Source: an uncultured Succiniclasticum sp. (GTDB taxonomy: Bacteria > Bacillota > Negativicutes > Acidaminococcales > Acidaminococcaceae). Taken from it: DNA of 50,343 nt. The notes under the pieces are model-generated. The model worked only from the letters and a program-made list of their open reading frames with translations, did no database searches and was not told the DNA's origin. Made by a program: the position numbers and the translations under genes. The stretch spans positions 1 through 50,343 of the forward strand of contig CAJODT010000007.1 in the NCBI GenBank assembly GCA_905233365.1. Direction: 5' to 3'. Of this stretch, positions 32,503-44,341 are shown piece by piece (position 1 is the first letter of the stretch; the number at the start of each line of letters is the position of its first letter).

Positions 32503-32770
32503 ATAAAAACAATCCGGGTCTGTGGTTGAAAGTCGATGCCAGTTGCAGGCGAAACGATCCACGTAAGCAGTAAAATTACTGTGAGCACGGTGCAGCTTAG
32601 AGGTAAGTCCTGCCGTACGGAATCCGGCAGCCAGAGTCTGACCGCAAGGTTCAGACCTGGAGCCGGCCGTTCCTGTACGAGAGGAGCAGTAGTGGGGAGC
32701 AGATGCTTAGGAGCGAACCTTCCAGCAGGCGGGTGTGGGGGCGAAAACCAGGTCAGCCGGGGCGTTTTTA
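32503..32770 (+). ncRNA. Large structured RNA upstream of the amino-acid binding lipoproteins, unassigned
   Basis: About 270 nt with no coding frame. Hairpins: CAGTAA/TTACTG (near 32570), CTGCCG/CGGCAG (near 32611), and a long stem CCAG-GTCTGA-CC closed by GCAA to GG-TCAGAC-CTGG (32629-32660). A sarcin-ricin-like CCTGTACGAGAGGA is near 32671, and GGGGGCGAAAACC near 32734. GACCTGG (near 32654) can pair either within its own hairpin or with CCAGGTC near 32748, so two folds compete. It ends CCGGGGCGTTTTT (32758-32770), a possible termination point. Its place about 110 nt before the first lipoprotein gene suggests cis regulation, perhaps a riboswitch. It matches no class I can recall. Confidence 0.5.
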
Positions 32771-32882
32771 TTCCATGACATGTTGTTTCCGGATACTGTC
32801 CGCATAAAAGGGATAGAGGCGGTGACGACTGGAATGCTGCCATGGATGTTTCATTCAGTTAAATCGTTTGGAGGATGTTTGG

Positions 32883-33686
32883 ATGAAAAAGCTGATCGCA
32901 ATAGCAGGCTTTCTCATTTTAGCCTTGGGGGTTCTGGCTGCAGGGTGCGGCGGCCAGAAGGATGACACTAAAGCAGCTTACAAAGCGGTCCTGAAGGATG
33001 AAGTGATCGTGGGGACCGAAGCCGCCTTCGCACCGTTTGAGTATTACGATGAAAAAGACAGAAGCCTGACCGGCTTTGATGTGGATCTGATCCGTGCCGT
33101 AGCCAAAGAGATAGGCTATAAAAACTGTACTATAAAGCATATGGATTTTGACGCGCTGATCCCGGCTGTCAATTCTGACAAAGCAGACATGGTTATTTCA
33201 GCCATGACGATTACAGAAAACCGTAAAAGGGTCGTGCTGTTTTCCCAGCCGTATTATAAATCAGGCCTGGCGTTTATCGTGCGCAAGGAAGTGAACGACG
33301 TCAAGAAGTTTGAAGACCTGCAGGGTAAGACCATCGCGGTGCAGGAAGAAACGACCGGCGCCGTATATGCGGAAAAGCTGAAGGACAAGGGCGCCGTCAT
33401 CAAAGCCTATGATAACAACGACCGGGCCCTCGTGGAACTGAAGAACGGAAAAGCGGATGCAGTCGTTTGCGACCTGCCCGTACTGCAGTACTTCCTGAAG
33501 AACGGCGGCAGCGCTTACGCCAAATTGGTAGGCGAGCCCCTGACGGCGGAAGAATATGGCATCGCGGTAGCCAAGAAGAAACCGGAAATGGAAAAAGCGG
33601 TGAATCAGGCGCTGGATACCCTGAAGAAAAACGGAACCTATGACAAGATTTATGAAAAGTGGTTTGGCAAAGGCGGAACCAAATAG
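32883..33686 (+). CDS. Amino acid ABC transporter substrate-binding lipoprotein 1
   Basis: 267-aa family 3 periplasmic-type binding protein. ATG at 32883 follows GGAGG; signal peptide with lipobox LAAGC. Ligand-pocket residues expected for amino acids are present: the aromatic patch GTEAAFAPFEY, the carboxylate-binding Arg in ITENRKRVVLFSQPYY and the amine-binding Asp in VCDLPVLQYFL. First of three paralogs and closest to the second. It lies directly downstream of the large structured RNA. No membrane component until 35678. Confidence 0.92.
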   Translation: MKKLIAIAGFLILALGVLAAGCGGQKDDTKAAYKAVLKDEVIVGTEAAFAPFEYYDEKDRSLTGFDVDLIRAVAKEIGYKNCTIKHMDFDALIPAVNSDKADMVISAMTITENRKRVVLFSQPYYKSGLAFIVRKEVNDVKKFEDLQGKTIAVQEETTGAVYAEKLKDKGAVIKAYDNNDRALVELKNGKADAVVCDLPVLQYFLKNGGSAYAKLVGEPLTAEEYGIAVAKKKPEMEKAVNQALDTLKKNGTYDKIYEKWFGKGGTK

Positions 33687-33746
33687 CGTTTCCTGCTGTA
33701 AAAATACAGTGAATAAACAATAAAAAACCTGGAGGGGGAAAAGAAA

Positions 33747-34565
<819 letters not shown>

Positions 34566-34606
34566 GAGAACGTCTGCATAACCCGGTTTGGGAACGGGAT
34601 TTACGC

Positions 34607-34612
34607 TATAAT
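34607..34612 (+). promoter_or_regulatory. -10 box before binding lipoprotein 3
   Basis: Perfect TATAAT with a poor -35 region, 85 bp before the third lipoprotein gene. Suggests a separate or supplementary transcript. Confidence 0.4.
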
Positions 34613-34696
34613 GTTAAGCGACGGGTAGAATCCGTTTGATATTGCTTAAAACAGTATGCAGGACATTTTATAAAAACGAGGAGGCAGAACAAACAA

Positions 34697-35470
34697 ATGA
34701 AAAAAGCATTAGTGCTTATGATGACCCTGTTGATGGCTGTAATGATGGTAGCCGGCTGTGGCGGCGGAGAAAAGAAAAAGGCGGAAGCGCCCAAAGTGCT
34801 GCGGGTAGGTACGGAACCCACCTTTGCTCCCTTTGAATTCCAGAAAGAGGGCAGCAAGGAGTTTGATGGCTTCGATATGGACCTGATCCGGGCCATCGGC
34901 AAACAGCTGAACATGAAAGTGGAAATCCTGAACATGGGCTTTGACGCCCTGATCCCGGCCCTGAACGCGGGCAACATCGATGTGGCTGCCGCGGGCATGA
35001 GCATCACTCCGGACCGCCAGAAAGCCGTAGACATGAGCGATCCCTATTACGTATCCGGCCTGGTTGTTGTGGTAAATAAGGACAACGAAGCCGTAAAGAA
35101 CGTGAATGATCTGGGCAACAAGGGTATAGCGGTGCAGATCGGTACCACCGGCGCGGAACGGGCAGCAAAGGTCCCCGGCGCCAAAGTGAAAAACTTTAAT
35201 ACCAACGCAGAAGTTTTCCTGGAGCTGAAGAACAAGGGTGTTGACGCAGTCATCATCGACAAGCCCGTTGCGGAGTACTTCCTGGCTACCGGCGGCGGCA
35301 AAGACTATGCCAAAATCGTAGGCGATACCATGGAAGCCGAATCTTACGGTTTGTCGCTGAAGAAGAACAGCCCGCTGACCAAGGATATCAACAAGGCCCT
35401 GCTGGATCTGAAGAAGAACGGCGAATACGACAAGCTGTATTCGAAGTGGTTCGGCGCTGTAAAGAAATAA
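34697..35470 (+). CDS. Amino acid ABC transporter substrate-binding lipoprotein 3
   Basis: 257-aa family 3 binding protein, more divergent than the first two. Lipobox MVAGC; GTEPTFAPFEF pocket start; Arg in ITPDRQKAVDMSDPYY; Asp in VIIDKPVAEYFL. Glutamine/polar amino acid binding is the family expectation, but the ligand is not determinable by eye. A terminator after it separates it from the permease gene, which would let the binding protein be made in excess. Confidence 0.92.
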   Translation: MKKALVLMMTLLMAVMMVAGCGGGEKKKAEAPKVLRVGTEPTFAPFEFQKEGSKEFDGFDMDLIRAIGKQLNMKVEILNMGFDALIPALNAGNIDVAAAGMSITPDRQKAVDMSDPYYVSGLVVVVNKDNEAVKNVNDLGNKGIAVQIGTTGAERAAKVPGAKVKNFNTNAEVFLELKNKGVDAVIIDKPVAEYFLATGGGKDYAKIVGDTMEAESYGLSLKKNSPLTKDINKALLDLKKNGEYDKLYSKWFGAVKK

Positions 35471-35518
35471 GCTGTATACTATCTGACAGTATTTGTATTT
35501 TTTGATACGCAAAACAAG

Positions 35519-35558
35519 GCAAAAGGGGATTTTGCATAAATTCCCTTTTGCATTTTTT
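35519..35558 (+). terminator. Intrinsic terminator before the permease gene
   Basis: GCAAAAGGGGA (35519-35529) pairs with TTCCCTTTTGC (35541-35551), followed by ATTTTTTAT. A TATAAT at 35569-35574, with TTGCAT 15 bp upstream, may restart transcription for the permease. Confidence 0.75.
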
Positions 35559-35677
35559 ATTTATGTAGTATAATATTACAGAGCTGTTTGTACGTTGCCT
35601 TTCCTGCGTACCTGACAGCCTGTGTTTGCATTTGCAAAATGTAAAAAAATACAAATTGTTAAGAAGGGTTTTGTTTT

Positions 35678-36334
35678 ATGGACGTTAATGTTGAGTTGAT
35701 ACAAAGCGCGATCCCGCTGTTGATCGCGGGGGCATGCATTACCGTTGAGATTACGGCTCTTACTGTTTTTTTCGGTATGATTATAGGTATTTGTGTTTCC
35801 CTGATACGCATGTCCGACTTTAAGATCCTGCGTTGGATGGGTAATGTGTATGTGGATTTTATCCGGGGCACACCTCTTCTGATTCAGATTTTCCTGGTGT
35901 ATTTTGCCTTGCCCAGCATCATCGGGCATCGGGTGGACGCCTACTTTGCCGCCATTTCTGCCTGCTCTATCAACAGCGGCGCCTATATGGCGGAAGTATT
36001 CCGGGGCGGCATCCAGTCCATTGACATAGGGCAGATGGAAGCGGGCCGCAGTCTGGGCATGACCTGGTGGCAGACTATGCGTTACGTTATCCTGCCCCAG
36101 GCTTTCAAGCGCATCATCCCCCCGCTGGGCAACGAGTTCATCGCCATGCTGAAGGACTCCTCCCTGGTTTCCGTTATCGGTTTTGAGGAACTGACCCGCC
36201 GCGGACAGCTGATCATTGCCCGCACCTATGCGTCCTTTGAAATCTGGATGGCGGTGGCGATCATCTACCTGATCCTGACATTCACGGTTGCCCGGCTTAC
36301 CGGTCTCCTGGAAAGGAAGTTTGAAACGAAATGA
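35678..36334 (+). CDS. Polar amino acid ABC transporter permease
   Basis: 218-aa HisM/GlnP-type inner-membrane permease, about five helices. [16 protein letters not shown] and the ATPase-docking EAA loop [21 protein letters not shown] are diagnostic. It is expected to form a homodimer, since only one permease gene is present. Its TGA overlaps the ATPase ATG (ATGA, 36331-36334). It probably serves all three upstream binding lipoproteins. Confidence 0.95.
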   Translation: MDVNVELIQSAIPLLIAGACITVEITALTVFFGMIIGICVSLIRMSDFKILRWMGNVYVDFIRGTPLLIQIFLVYFALPSIIGHRVDAYFAAISACSINSGAYMAEVFRGGIQSIDIGQMEAGRSLGMTWWQTMRYVILPQAFKRIIPPLGNEFIAMLKDSSLVSVIGFEELTRRGQLIIARTYASFEIWMAVAIIYLILTFTVARLTGLLERKFETK

Positions 36335-37068
36335 CATCACCACAGGATATTATAAAAATCACCGGACTGAAGAAGAGCTTCGGCGACCTGCACGTGCTGA
36401 AAGGCATCGACCTGCACATAAAAGAAAAGGAAGTTGTAGTCATCATCGGGCCTTCCGGCAGCGGCAAGTCCACCCTGCTGCGTTGCATCAATTACCTGGA
36501 AGAGCCTTCCGGTGGAGAGATTGTTTTTGACAATATCCCCTTAAACGGGGCAGCGAATATCAATGAGGTCCGCAAGGAAGTGGGCATGGTGTTCCAGCGG
36601 TTCAATCTGTTCCCCCACATGACGGTGCTGGAAAACCTGGTGCTGGCTCCCATGAAGGTGCGGAAGGTCAGCCGGAAGGAAGCAGAAGAACTGGCCATGA
36701 CCTACCTGAAAAAAGTCGGACTGGCGGAGAAAGCGAATAATTATCCGGACCAGCTTTCCGGCGGGCAGCAGCAGCGTGTGGCTATTGCCCGCGCTTTGTG
36801 CATGAAACCCAAGGCCATGCTGTTTGACGAACCCACTTCGGCCCTGGACCCGGAAATGATCAACGAAGTGCTGGAAGTTATGAAGCAGCTGGCCAAAGAA
36901 GGCATGACCATGGTGGTGGTGACCCACGAAATGGGCTTTGCCAAGGAAGTGGGCGACCGGGTGCTGTTCGTGGACGGCGGCTATATTGTGGAAGAGGGGA
37001 CGCCGGAGCAGGTGTTCGACCATCCGCAAAACCCAAGAACCCAGAGCTTCCTGTCCAAGATATTGTAA
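36331..37068 (+). CDS. Polar amino acid ABC transporter ATP-binding protein
   Basis: 245-aa GlnQ/HisP-type ATPase: Walker [11 protein letters not shown]-loop [12 protein letters not shown], signature LSGGQQQR, Walker [14 protein letters not shown] and the H-loop [22 protein letters not shown] is characteristic of the polar amino acid subfamily. Translationally coupled to the permease. The symbol glnQ is plausible, but specificity is unproven, so none is given. Confidence 0.95.
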   Translation: MTSPQDIIKITGLKKSFGDLHVLKGIDLHIKEKEVVVIIGPSGSGKSTLLRCINYLEEPSGGEIVFDNIPLNGAANINEVRKEVGMVFQRFNLFPHMTVLENLVLAPMKVRKVSRKEAEELAMTYLKKVGLAEKANNYPDQLSGGQQQRVAIARALCMKPKAMLFDEPTSALDPEMINEVLEVMKQLAKEGMTMVVVTHEMGFAKEVGDRVLFVDGGYIVEEGTPEQVFDHPQNPRTQSFLSKIL

Positions 37069-37099
37069 AAGATTAGTTTTCGCAAAGATGTAGCAGCGG

Positions 37100-37253
37100 C
37101 GGAAAAGACCTCGCAAAACCGTCCGCGTTTGTTATTTCATGGACTTATTCGCCTGTGGCTTCGAAACTCGGAGCTTCGCTCCTCAGACAGTCTCGCCACG
37201 GCCGGCTCATTTCGTCTCATGAAATTACGCAAACGCTCCCGATGTTTTGCTCA
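37100..37253 (-). repeat. 154-nt dispersed structured repeat, copy 2
   Basis: Reverse complement matches 24384-24537 over all 154 nt with 17 substitutions. Three pairs of substitutions keep helices intact: CGTTTG/CAAACG for CGATTG/CAATCG, ATTTCATG/CATGAAAT for ATTCCATG/CATGGAAT, and GGAGC/GCTCC for GGGGC/GCCCC. It lies between the ABC ATPase gene and hpf. The rest of 37254-37535 holds no supported gene; a 126-codon open frame there overlaps the repeat and is not believed. Confidence 0.8.
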
Positions 37254-37535
37254 GTTCTTTTCTGCCGTTGCTTTTCTTTCGAAAAATATGGTTAATACAG
37301 TTGTAACGAAATTTGCAATTTTGCACAAAAAAGTGACAAAAGTTAGAAATCTTACTTTGTATACAGGAATAATACGCAGCATGTCGAATGATACTACAAC
37401 GGACAAAGGGGACGGAACCCTGCGGACAGGACAGGCAAAGAGGAGGCTTTACAGATCGGTTACAGAACGGGCCGCGGTTCCGGATCCGGAGCCTGTAATA
37501 ACCAAGTGACCTTGGACGTTCAAGGAGGACTCAGT

Positions 37536-38087
37536 ATGGCCATTATCGTAAAAGGAAGAAACACCGTTGTATCACCGGCAGTAAAAGCGTATGTGGAAAA
37601 AAAGATCGACAAAGTTACCAGGCAGTTTAAGGCGGTGGGAGATATCACCGCGGTCCTTAAGGTAGAAAACGGAAACCATATTGCGGAAATAACCGTTCCG
37701 GCCAAAGGCATCCTGCTGCGGGCCCAGGAATCGACGAAGGATATGTATTCGTCCATCGACCTTGTGGTGGAGAAGATCGAGCGGCAGGTGCACAAATATA
37801 AGACCAAGCTGATGAAACGGAAATACAACAATTTCCGGGAAGTTCCGGCAGAGACGGTTCCCGCAGCGGGACAGGCGGCCGTTCCGGCGGAGGCGGAAGA
37901 AGAATTCAGCATTATCCGCAACAAGAGCTTTACCATGAACCCCATGACCCCGGAAGAGGCAATCCTGCAGATGAACCTGCTGAATCATGATTTCTTCGTA
38001 TTCTACGATCCGGATTTCGGCGGGGTCAGCGTGGTGTACCGGCGCAAGGACGGCAACTACGGTTTGCTGGAGCCGAAGATGGAATAA
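37536..38087 (+). CDS. hpf: Ribosome hibernation promoting factor, long form
   Basis: 183-aa long HPF (RaiA/YvyD type), which binds the 30S decoding site and dimerises ribosomes into 100S particles during slow growth. N-terminal domain about 1-100 (VKGRNTVVSPAVKAYVEKKIDKV), linker rich in Ala/Pro/Glu (about 118-132), and C-terminal dimerisation domain with IIRNKSFTMNPMTPEEAILQMNLLNHDFFVF. The ATG at 37536 follows AGGAGG; the longer frame from 37506 is rejected. Followed by a strong terminator and then secA, the common Firmicutes order. Confidence 0.95.
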   Translation: MAIIVKGRNTVVSPAVKAYVEKKIDKVTRQFKAVGDITAVLKVENGNHIAEITVPAKGILLRAQESTKDMYSSIDLVVEKIERQVHKYKTKLMKRKYNNFREVPAETVPAAGQAAVPAEAEEEFSIIRNKSFTMNPMTPEEAILQMNLLNHDFFVFYDPDFGGVSVVYRRKDGNYGLLEPKME

Positions 38088-38106
38088 AGTATCGCTGCAT
38101 ATATTC

Positions 38107-38137
38107 AACGCAGGACGAAAGTCCTGCGTTTTTACTT
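38107..38137 (+). terminator. Intrinsic terminator after hpf
   Basis: AACGCAGGAC (38107-38116), GAAA loop, GTCCTGCGTT (38121-38130), then TTTAC. Confidence 0.9.
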
Positions 38138-38189
38138 TTATTATTCACGCAAACTTCACAAACTACACCGGTGAAACAGCCGTGTTTTT

Positions 38190-38218
38190 TTGACTTTTGC
38201 GGCTCTTTCTGTTAAAAT
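38190..38218 (+). promoter_or_regulatory. Promoter of secA
   Basis: TTGACT (38190-38195), 17-bp spacer, TAAAAT (38213-38218), about 115 bp before secA. Confidence 0.65.
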
Positions 38219-38333
38219 TTTATGATAGACAATAATGGATAATTGTTTGCTTTAAGCAAAATGTATCATACTGGCTGCTGGAGTAAAAGAGCGGACAGGA
38301 TTGTTCAGTACTAATATAAGAGGAGTGATGAAT

Positions 38334-40874
38334 TTGCTGGAATCTTTAATAAAGAAGATATTCGGAGATCCCAATGAGAAAGAATTAAAAAACATCCAGC
38401 CGATCGTGGACAAAATCAACGCGCTGGAGCCTGAGATGGAGCGGATGAGCTCCGCCAACCTGCAGGCCAAGACCGCGGAGTTCAAGCTGCGCCTGCAGAA
38501 GGGCGAGACCTTGGACGATATCCTGCCGGAAGCGTTTGCGGTGGTAAGGGAAGCGTCCAAACGCGCCACCGGTCTGCGCCATTTTGATGTGCAGCTGATT
38601 GGCGGCGTGGTACTGCACCGGGGCAAGATTTCCGAGATGCGTACCGGCGAAGGCAAGACCCTGGTGGCGACCCTGCCGGTGTATCTGAACGCACTGACCG
38701 GCCACGGCGTCCATGTGGTCACCGTCAACGACTACCTGGCCCGCCGCGACAGCGTGGACATGGGCCGCATCTATAATTTCCTGGGCCTGACGGTGGGCCT
38801 CATCGTCCATGATCTTGATTTCACGGAACGGAAGGCGGCCTACCAGGCGGATATTACCTACGGCACCAACAACGAATTCGGTTTCGACTACCTCCGCGAC
38901 AACATGGTGGTTGATAAAGACCAGATGGTGCAGCGGGAGCTGAATTACTGTATCGTGGACGAAGTGGACTCCATCCTCATCGACGAGGCACGGACTCCGC
39001 TGATCATATCCGGCCCCGGCGAAAAGTCTGCCGATTTGTACAAAGTCATCGCCCGTATCGTCGCCGGCATGAAGCTGGGCGAGGACTACACCGTGGATGA
39101 AAAACAGAAGCAGGTGGCGCCAACGGAAGTAGGTATCGCCAAAGCGGAAAAGGCGCTGGGCGTGTCCAATTTGTATGACACGGAACACGGCGTGGACTTC
39201 TCCCACCATATCATGTGCGCTATCAAAGCCAAAGAGCTGATGATCCGCGACCGGGATTACGTGGTGAAAGACGGCGAGGTCATCATCGTCGACGAATTCA
39301 CCGGACGTCTGATGTACGGGCGCCGTTACTCCGAAGGCCTGCACCAGGCCATCGAAGCCAAGGAAGGCGTAGTGGTGCAGCGCGAAAGCCAGACCCTGGC
39401 GACAATCACCTTCCAGAATTACTTCCGTATGTACAAAAAGCTGGCCGGCATGACCGGTACGGCCAAGACGGAGGAACAGGAATTCCAGAAGATATACGGC
39501 CTGGACGTTGTCGTGATCCCCACCAACAAGCCCATGATCCGTACCGATTATCCGGACGTGATCTACAAGACCAAGGCTGCCAAATACAGGGCGGTCGTGA
39601 AGGAAATCGTGGAACTGCATAAGGAAGGACGCCCGGTGCTGGTAGGTACTACTTCCATCACCCAGTCCGAAGACCTGAGCGCGCTGCTGAAAAAGCAGGG
39701 CATTCCCCACAACGTGCTGAATGCCAAGTATCACGAAAAAGAAGCCATGATCGTGGCGGACGCCGGCCAGCCGGGCCAGGTCACCATCGCCACTAACATG
39801 GCAGGCCGCGGTACCGATATCGTATTGGGTGAAGGCGTAGCCGAAAAGGGCGGTCTCCACATCCTGGGTACGGAACGCCACGAGAGCCGCCGTATCGATA
39901 ACCAGTTGCGCGGTCGCTGCGCCCGTCAGGGCGACCCCGGTTCTTCCCGTTTCTACCTGTCCCTGGAAGACGACCTGATGCGCCTGTTCGGTTCCGATAA
40001 GATCAAAGGCATGATGGACAAGCTGGGCATGGAAGAAGATGAGCCCATTGAGAACAAGATTGTGACCAGCTCTATCGAAAATGCCCAGAAGAAAGTGGAA
40101 GAACGCAACTTCAACATCCGTAAGATGGTACTGGAGTATGACGACGTCATGAACCAGCAGCGCGAGGTCATCTACAAAGAACGCCGCAAGGTGCTGGACC
40201 AGGAAGACCTGCGTTCTACCGTCATGGAATTCACCCACAAGATCGTGGATCGGGCCATGAGCATGTATTGCCCGCCGGAATCCTATTCCGAAGACTGGGA
40301 TTTGAAAAATATGGTGCGGTACTGTGAAGAGTACTTTGCTCCTTTTGGTGAGCTGAAGGAAGAAAAGCTGGCTGACCTGGGCAGGGATGAGATAGGCGAA
40401 TACCTGCACAAACTGGCGGACGATATTTACGCAAGCCGGGAAGAGGAAATCAGCCCCGAAATCATGCGGGAGCTGGAGAACCTGGTTATGCTGAAGGTGG
40501 TGGACAACCACTGGATGGAACACCTGGACGCCATGGACATGCTGCGTGAAGGCGTGGGCCTGCGGGCGTACGGCCAGAAGGACCCGTTGGTGGAATACAA
40601 GTTTGAAGCCTTTGATATGTTCGAAGCCATGATCGAAGCCATTGAGGACGATGTGGTGAAATACATGTACCGGGTCAATGTGGTGTCCCAGCCCATGATG
40701 GCCATGGACGATCATCTGGAAAACGCCACCACGAACAACCCCACGGTGGATACCACGGAGGGGGAAGCGGTGAAGCAGCCGGTGGTCAACAAAGGGCCGG
40801 AAGTGGGACGGAACGATCCCTGTCCCTGCGGCAGCGGCAAAAAATATAAAAACTGCTGCGGCAAAGGGAAATAA
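38334..40874 (+). CDS. secA: Preprotein translocase subunit SecA
   Basis: Motor ATPase that drives precursor proteins through SecYEG. 846 aa from a TTG at 38334 ([18 protein letters not shown]); GGAG lies 8 nt upstream, whereas the ATG at 38328 is only 2 nt from it. Walker A MRTGEGKT is at 102-109, and the DEAD-like [26 protein letters not shown] and [13 protein letters not shown] blocks are intact. The C terminus has the zinc-binding SEC-C motif ([16 protein letters not shown]), which binds SecB or ribosomes. No interruption over the full length. Confidence 0.97.
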   Translation: MLESLIKKIFGDPNEKELKNIQPIVDKINALEPEMERMSSANLQAKTAEFKLRLQKGETLDDILPEAFAVVREASKRATGLRHFDVQLIGGVVLHRGKISEMRTGEGKTLVATLPVYLNALTGHGVHVVTVNDYLARRDSVDMGRIYNFLGLTVGLIVHDLDFTERKAAYQADITYGTNNEFGFDYLRDNMVVDKDQMVQRELNYCIVDEVDSILIDEARTPLIISGPGEKSADLYKVIARIVAGMKLGEDYTVDEKQKQVAPTEVGIAKAEKALGVSNLYDTEHGVDFSHHIMCAIKAKELMIRDRDYVVKDGEVIIVDEFTGRLMYGRRYSEGLHQAIEAKEGVVVQRESQTLATITFQNYFRMYKKLAGMTGTAKTEEQEFQKIYGLDVVVIPTNKPMIRTDYPDVIYKTKAAKYRAVVKEIVELHKEGRPVLVGTTSITQSEDLSALLKKQGIPHNVLNAKYHEKEAMIVADAGQPGQVTIATNMAGRGTDIVLGEGVAEKGGLHILGTERHESRRIDNQLRGRCARQGDPGSSRFYLSLEDDLMRLFGSDKIKGMMDKLGMEEDEPIENKIVTSSIENAQKKVEERNFNIRKMVLEYDDVMNQQREVIYKERRKVLDQEDLRSTVMEFTHKIVDRAMSMYCPPESYSEDWDLKNMVRYCEEYFAPFGELKEEKLADLGRDEIGEYLHKLADDIYASREEEISPEIMRELENLVMLKVVDNHWMEHLDAMDMLREGVGLRAYGQKDPLVEYKFEAFDMFEAMIEAIEDDVVKYMYRVNVVSQPMMAMDDHLENATTNNPTVDTTEGEAVKQPVVNKGPEVGRNDPCPCGSGKKYKNCCGKGK

Positions 40875-40985
40875 AAGACAGAAATACGTCTGTTGCCGCA
40901 ACACGGGTTGCGCAACAACGACAGATAAGCTTTGTCGGTTTTAACGGGCAAAGCTGCAAAATAACCAGTAAAGGATGTGAGAAAG

Positions 40986-42114
<1,129 letters not shown>

Positions 42115-42120
42115 TTTTTG

Positions 42121-42152
42121 CAGCGACATGCATCTTCGGATGTGTGCCGCTG
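42121..42152 (+). terminator. Hairpin after prfB, probable terminator
   Basis: CAGCG and CATGCATC pair with GATGTGTG and CGCTG around a TTCG loop. The T run (TTTTTTT, near 42164) begins 11 nt later, so termination may be partial. Confidence 0.5.
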
Positions 42153-42190
42153 GAATTTGTGCGTTTTTTTAAGTTTTTTGTAAGAATGAA

Positions 42191-44341
42191 ATGAATAAAA
42201 CGAATTGGAAAGACCGTTACAACCCAATATTGGTAGCGTGCATTATCGTTGCGTTCTGCGCGGCGCTGTACCTGATGCAGATCCGCGTGGGCATTGAAAA
42301 GCGCAGCGACACGGTGGAGCAGACCCTGGACTATCAGGCGATCTGCATGATGGCCCAGCGGGAAGGTTACAGCAGCGACAAACTGCTGCAGCAGTTTAAG
42401 GATGCCGGTGTGACCACGCTGATTGTGTACGACGCCACGCTGGAACGGCTGGACCGGGAGAAACGCATCTCCGCCATGCCCGGGGATGTGCTGCAAAAAT
42501 CAGCGGCCGGTGTTCACCACGGCGACTTCGATGCGATCCTCGCCTTGCCTTCCCTTGATCCGGACGCGGTCTATGTGACCCGGGGTCAGGACGAAGAGGC
42601 GTGGACCGAAGTGAAAGAGGATCTGTTCCTGCGGTATGGCGAAGAACGGGTAAAAGTGATCAGCCAGGCTCCGGAAATCCTGGAAGTGAAGGGCGATTCC
42701 CGCCTGCTGCTGGAACCGGATTACCGGGCCAAGACGCCCATGATGCAGGCGCCGTTGGGCCTGTCCGTGAAGGAACTGCGGGAAGTGCAGCAGAAGGGCT
42801 TTTATGTTGCGGTACGTCCCCAAAACTACCTGCCCTATACGCGAAAGGGCGTGGACAGCCTTTTTGCCCGTATTGACAAAGCCAACGTGCAGGTGACCAC
42901 GTACATTCCCTGCGGTACCGATGTGACCGGGTTCCCCAAGGACATCGCTTACATGGGCCAAAAGCTTACGGAACGGAATATCCGGCTGGGCCTGCTGGAG
43001 CATGTGACCCAGCTGCAGTTTGCCAAGTTTGCCGGGCTGGACGACCTGCTGCGCGCAGTGGATAACAACGCGGTGCGGGTGCTGAACATCGACGCCCAGG
43101 AAAACAGCAAGCTGATGATGCCGGACGCCCTGCGGCGCTGGGCCCTGGCAGATGAAGAACGAAACATCCGCGTCAATTACGTGCGCCTGTTCCTGAAACC
43201 CCAAAACGGTGTGGACATTATTGATCTGAACCTTGACTATATGCGGCAGATCACCCGGCAGGTGAAAGGCCGTGGCTATAAAATCGGCGTAGCCGGCGTG
43301 TTCCAGAAACCGGGCGAGGCGGTTGCTGCTTCGGCCAACGGCAACCCGGGCTTTGCCGGTTCCTACGATCCGGACCGCAAGGCGCTGCTGCTGGTTGCGC
43401 TGGGCGCCTGGGCGGCGCTGGCGCTGTATGTGGGAATGATCATTCCCACTTTTAAGGGGACAAAGCAGTATATTTTAGTCGTTGCCGGCATGCTGGTTAC
43501 CGCGTACAGCCTGTTCGTGGGGCGCGGCCTAACCATCCGGCAGGCGCTGGCCTTTCTTTCGGCGGTGCTGTACCCTGTCCTTTCCATCAGCGTAATCATG
43601 ACTCTGTGGGAAAACATAAAAACAGATGACAGACCCTTGCTGGGCGTCATCTTTACCGCGTTGTGGCAGTTGGCACTGGCCATCGCCCTTTCCCTGATAG
43701 GCGCCACCCTGAACGGCTCCATCATGGGCGACCTGCGCTTTATGCTGGAAGCGGATATTTACCGGGGCGTCAAGCTTACCTTTATCATGCCTGTGCTGTT
43801 GACGCTGCTGCTTTTTTTGCGGCAGTACAGCATTTTTAATCAGGATCCGGCGAAACCGGCCGACCTCTTTAACCAGCTCGTACAGATCTGCAAGACCCGT
43901 CTGACCCTGGGCCATTTCGTCATGTTAGGCGTGCTGCTGTTTGTCGCTTACATCTTTGTGGGACGCAGCGGCCATACCGGCGGCGTGCCGGTGCCTGCCA
44001 TCGAGATCAAACTGCGCCTCTTCCTGGAGCAGGTGATGTACGCCCGCCCCCGGGAAAAGGAATTCCTGATTGGCCACCCGGCCTTCTTCCTGGCCGTGCT
44101 GGCCGCGTACCGTATGGCGCCCAACTGGTGCAAGCTGGCACTGGTGCTGGGGGCTGTCATCGGGCAGGGCTCCCTGGTGCAGACCTTCTGCCATATGCGG
44201 ACGCCGGCCATGATGAGTTACATCCGGGCGGCGGACGGCTACCTGCTGGGTTCTGCTTTGGGAATTATCGCAGTTATTGCAGTTTCAATTTTAATGCCAT
44301 ATGTAAAACCGTGGCTGAGGAGATTCACACTTAATGAGTAA
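42191..44341 (+). CDS. DUF5693 family membrane protein
   Basis: 716 aa. One N-terminal helix (PILVACIIVAFCAALYLM), then a roughly 370-residue outside domain, then about eight membrane helices in the C-terminal half (from LLLVALGAWAALALYVGM). The soluble part resembles a glycoside-hydrolase-like barrel (TTLIVYDATLERL, VRPQNY, GLLEHVTQLQFAKFAGL), as described for DUF5693. Its stop overlaps csaB by 8 bp, so the two are coupled; a role in making or exporting the pyruvylated cell-wall polymer is inferred. The ribosome site is weak (TAAGAATGAA). Confidence 0.8.
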   Translation: MNKTNWKDRYNPILVACIIVAFCAALYLMQIRVGIEKRSDTVEQTLDYQAICMMAQREGYSSDKLLQQFKDAGVTTLIVYDATLERLDREKRISAMPGDVLQKSAAGVHHGDFDAILALPSLDPDAVYVTRGQDEEAWTEVKEDLFLRYGEERVKVISQAPEILEVKGDSRLLLEPDYRAKTPMMQAPLGLSVKELREVQQKGFYVAVRPQNYLPYTRKGVDSLFARIDKANVQVTTYIPCGTDVTGFPKDIAYMGQKLTERNIRLGLLEHVTQLQFAKFAGLDDLLRAVDNNAVRVLNIDAQENSKLMMPDALRRWALADEERNIRVNYVRLFLKPQNGVDIIDLNLDYMRQITRQVKGRGYKIGVAGVFQKPGEAVAASANGNPGFAGSYDPDRKALLLVALGAWAALALYVGMIIPTFKGTKQYILVVAGMLVTAYSLFVGRGLTIRQALAFLSAVLYPVLSISVIMTLWENIKTDDRPLLGVIFTALWQLALAIALSLIGATLNGSIMGDLRFMLEADIYRGVKLTFIMPVLLTLLLFLRQYSIFNQDPAKPADLFNQLVQICKTRLTLGHFVMLGVLLFVAYIFVGRSGHTGGVPVPAIEIKLRLFLEQVMYARPREKEFLIGHPAFFLAVLAAYRMAPNWCKLALVLGAVIGQGSLVQTFCHMRTPAMMSYIRAADGYLLGSALGIIAVIAVSILMPYVKPWLRRFTLNE

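Noticed and set aside
32671-32720. Possible 23S rRNA fragment (GTACGAGAGGA, sarcin-ricin-like)
   Set aside because: Only the short hairpin motif matches; flanking sequence does not follow 23S rRNA. It is more likely a recurrent RNA motif inside another RNA.
37129-37509. 126-codon plus-strand frame before hpf
   Set aside because: It overlaps repeat copy 2, has no ribosome site, and its protein is not conserved in copy 1. The repeat changes preserve RNA pairing, not codons.
38385-40904. 839-codon open frame on the minus strand over secA
   Set aside because: It is the mirror of a highly biased coding sequence: His/Val/Phe-rich composition, no ribosome site and no recognisable domain, while secA on the plus strand is complete.
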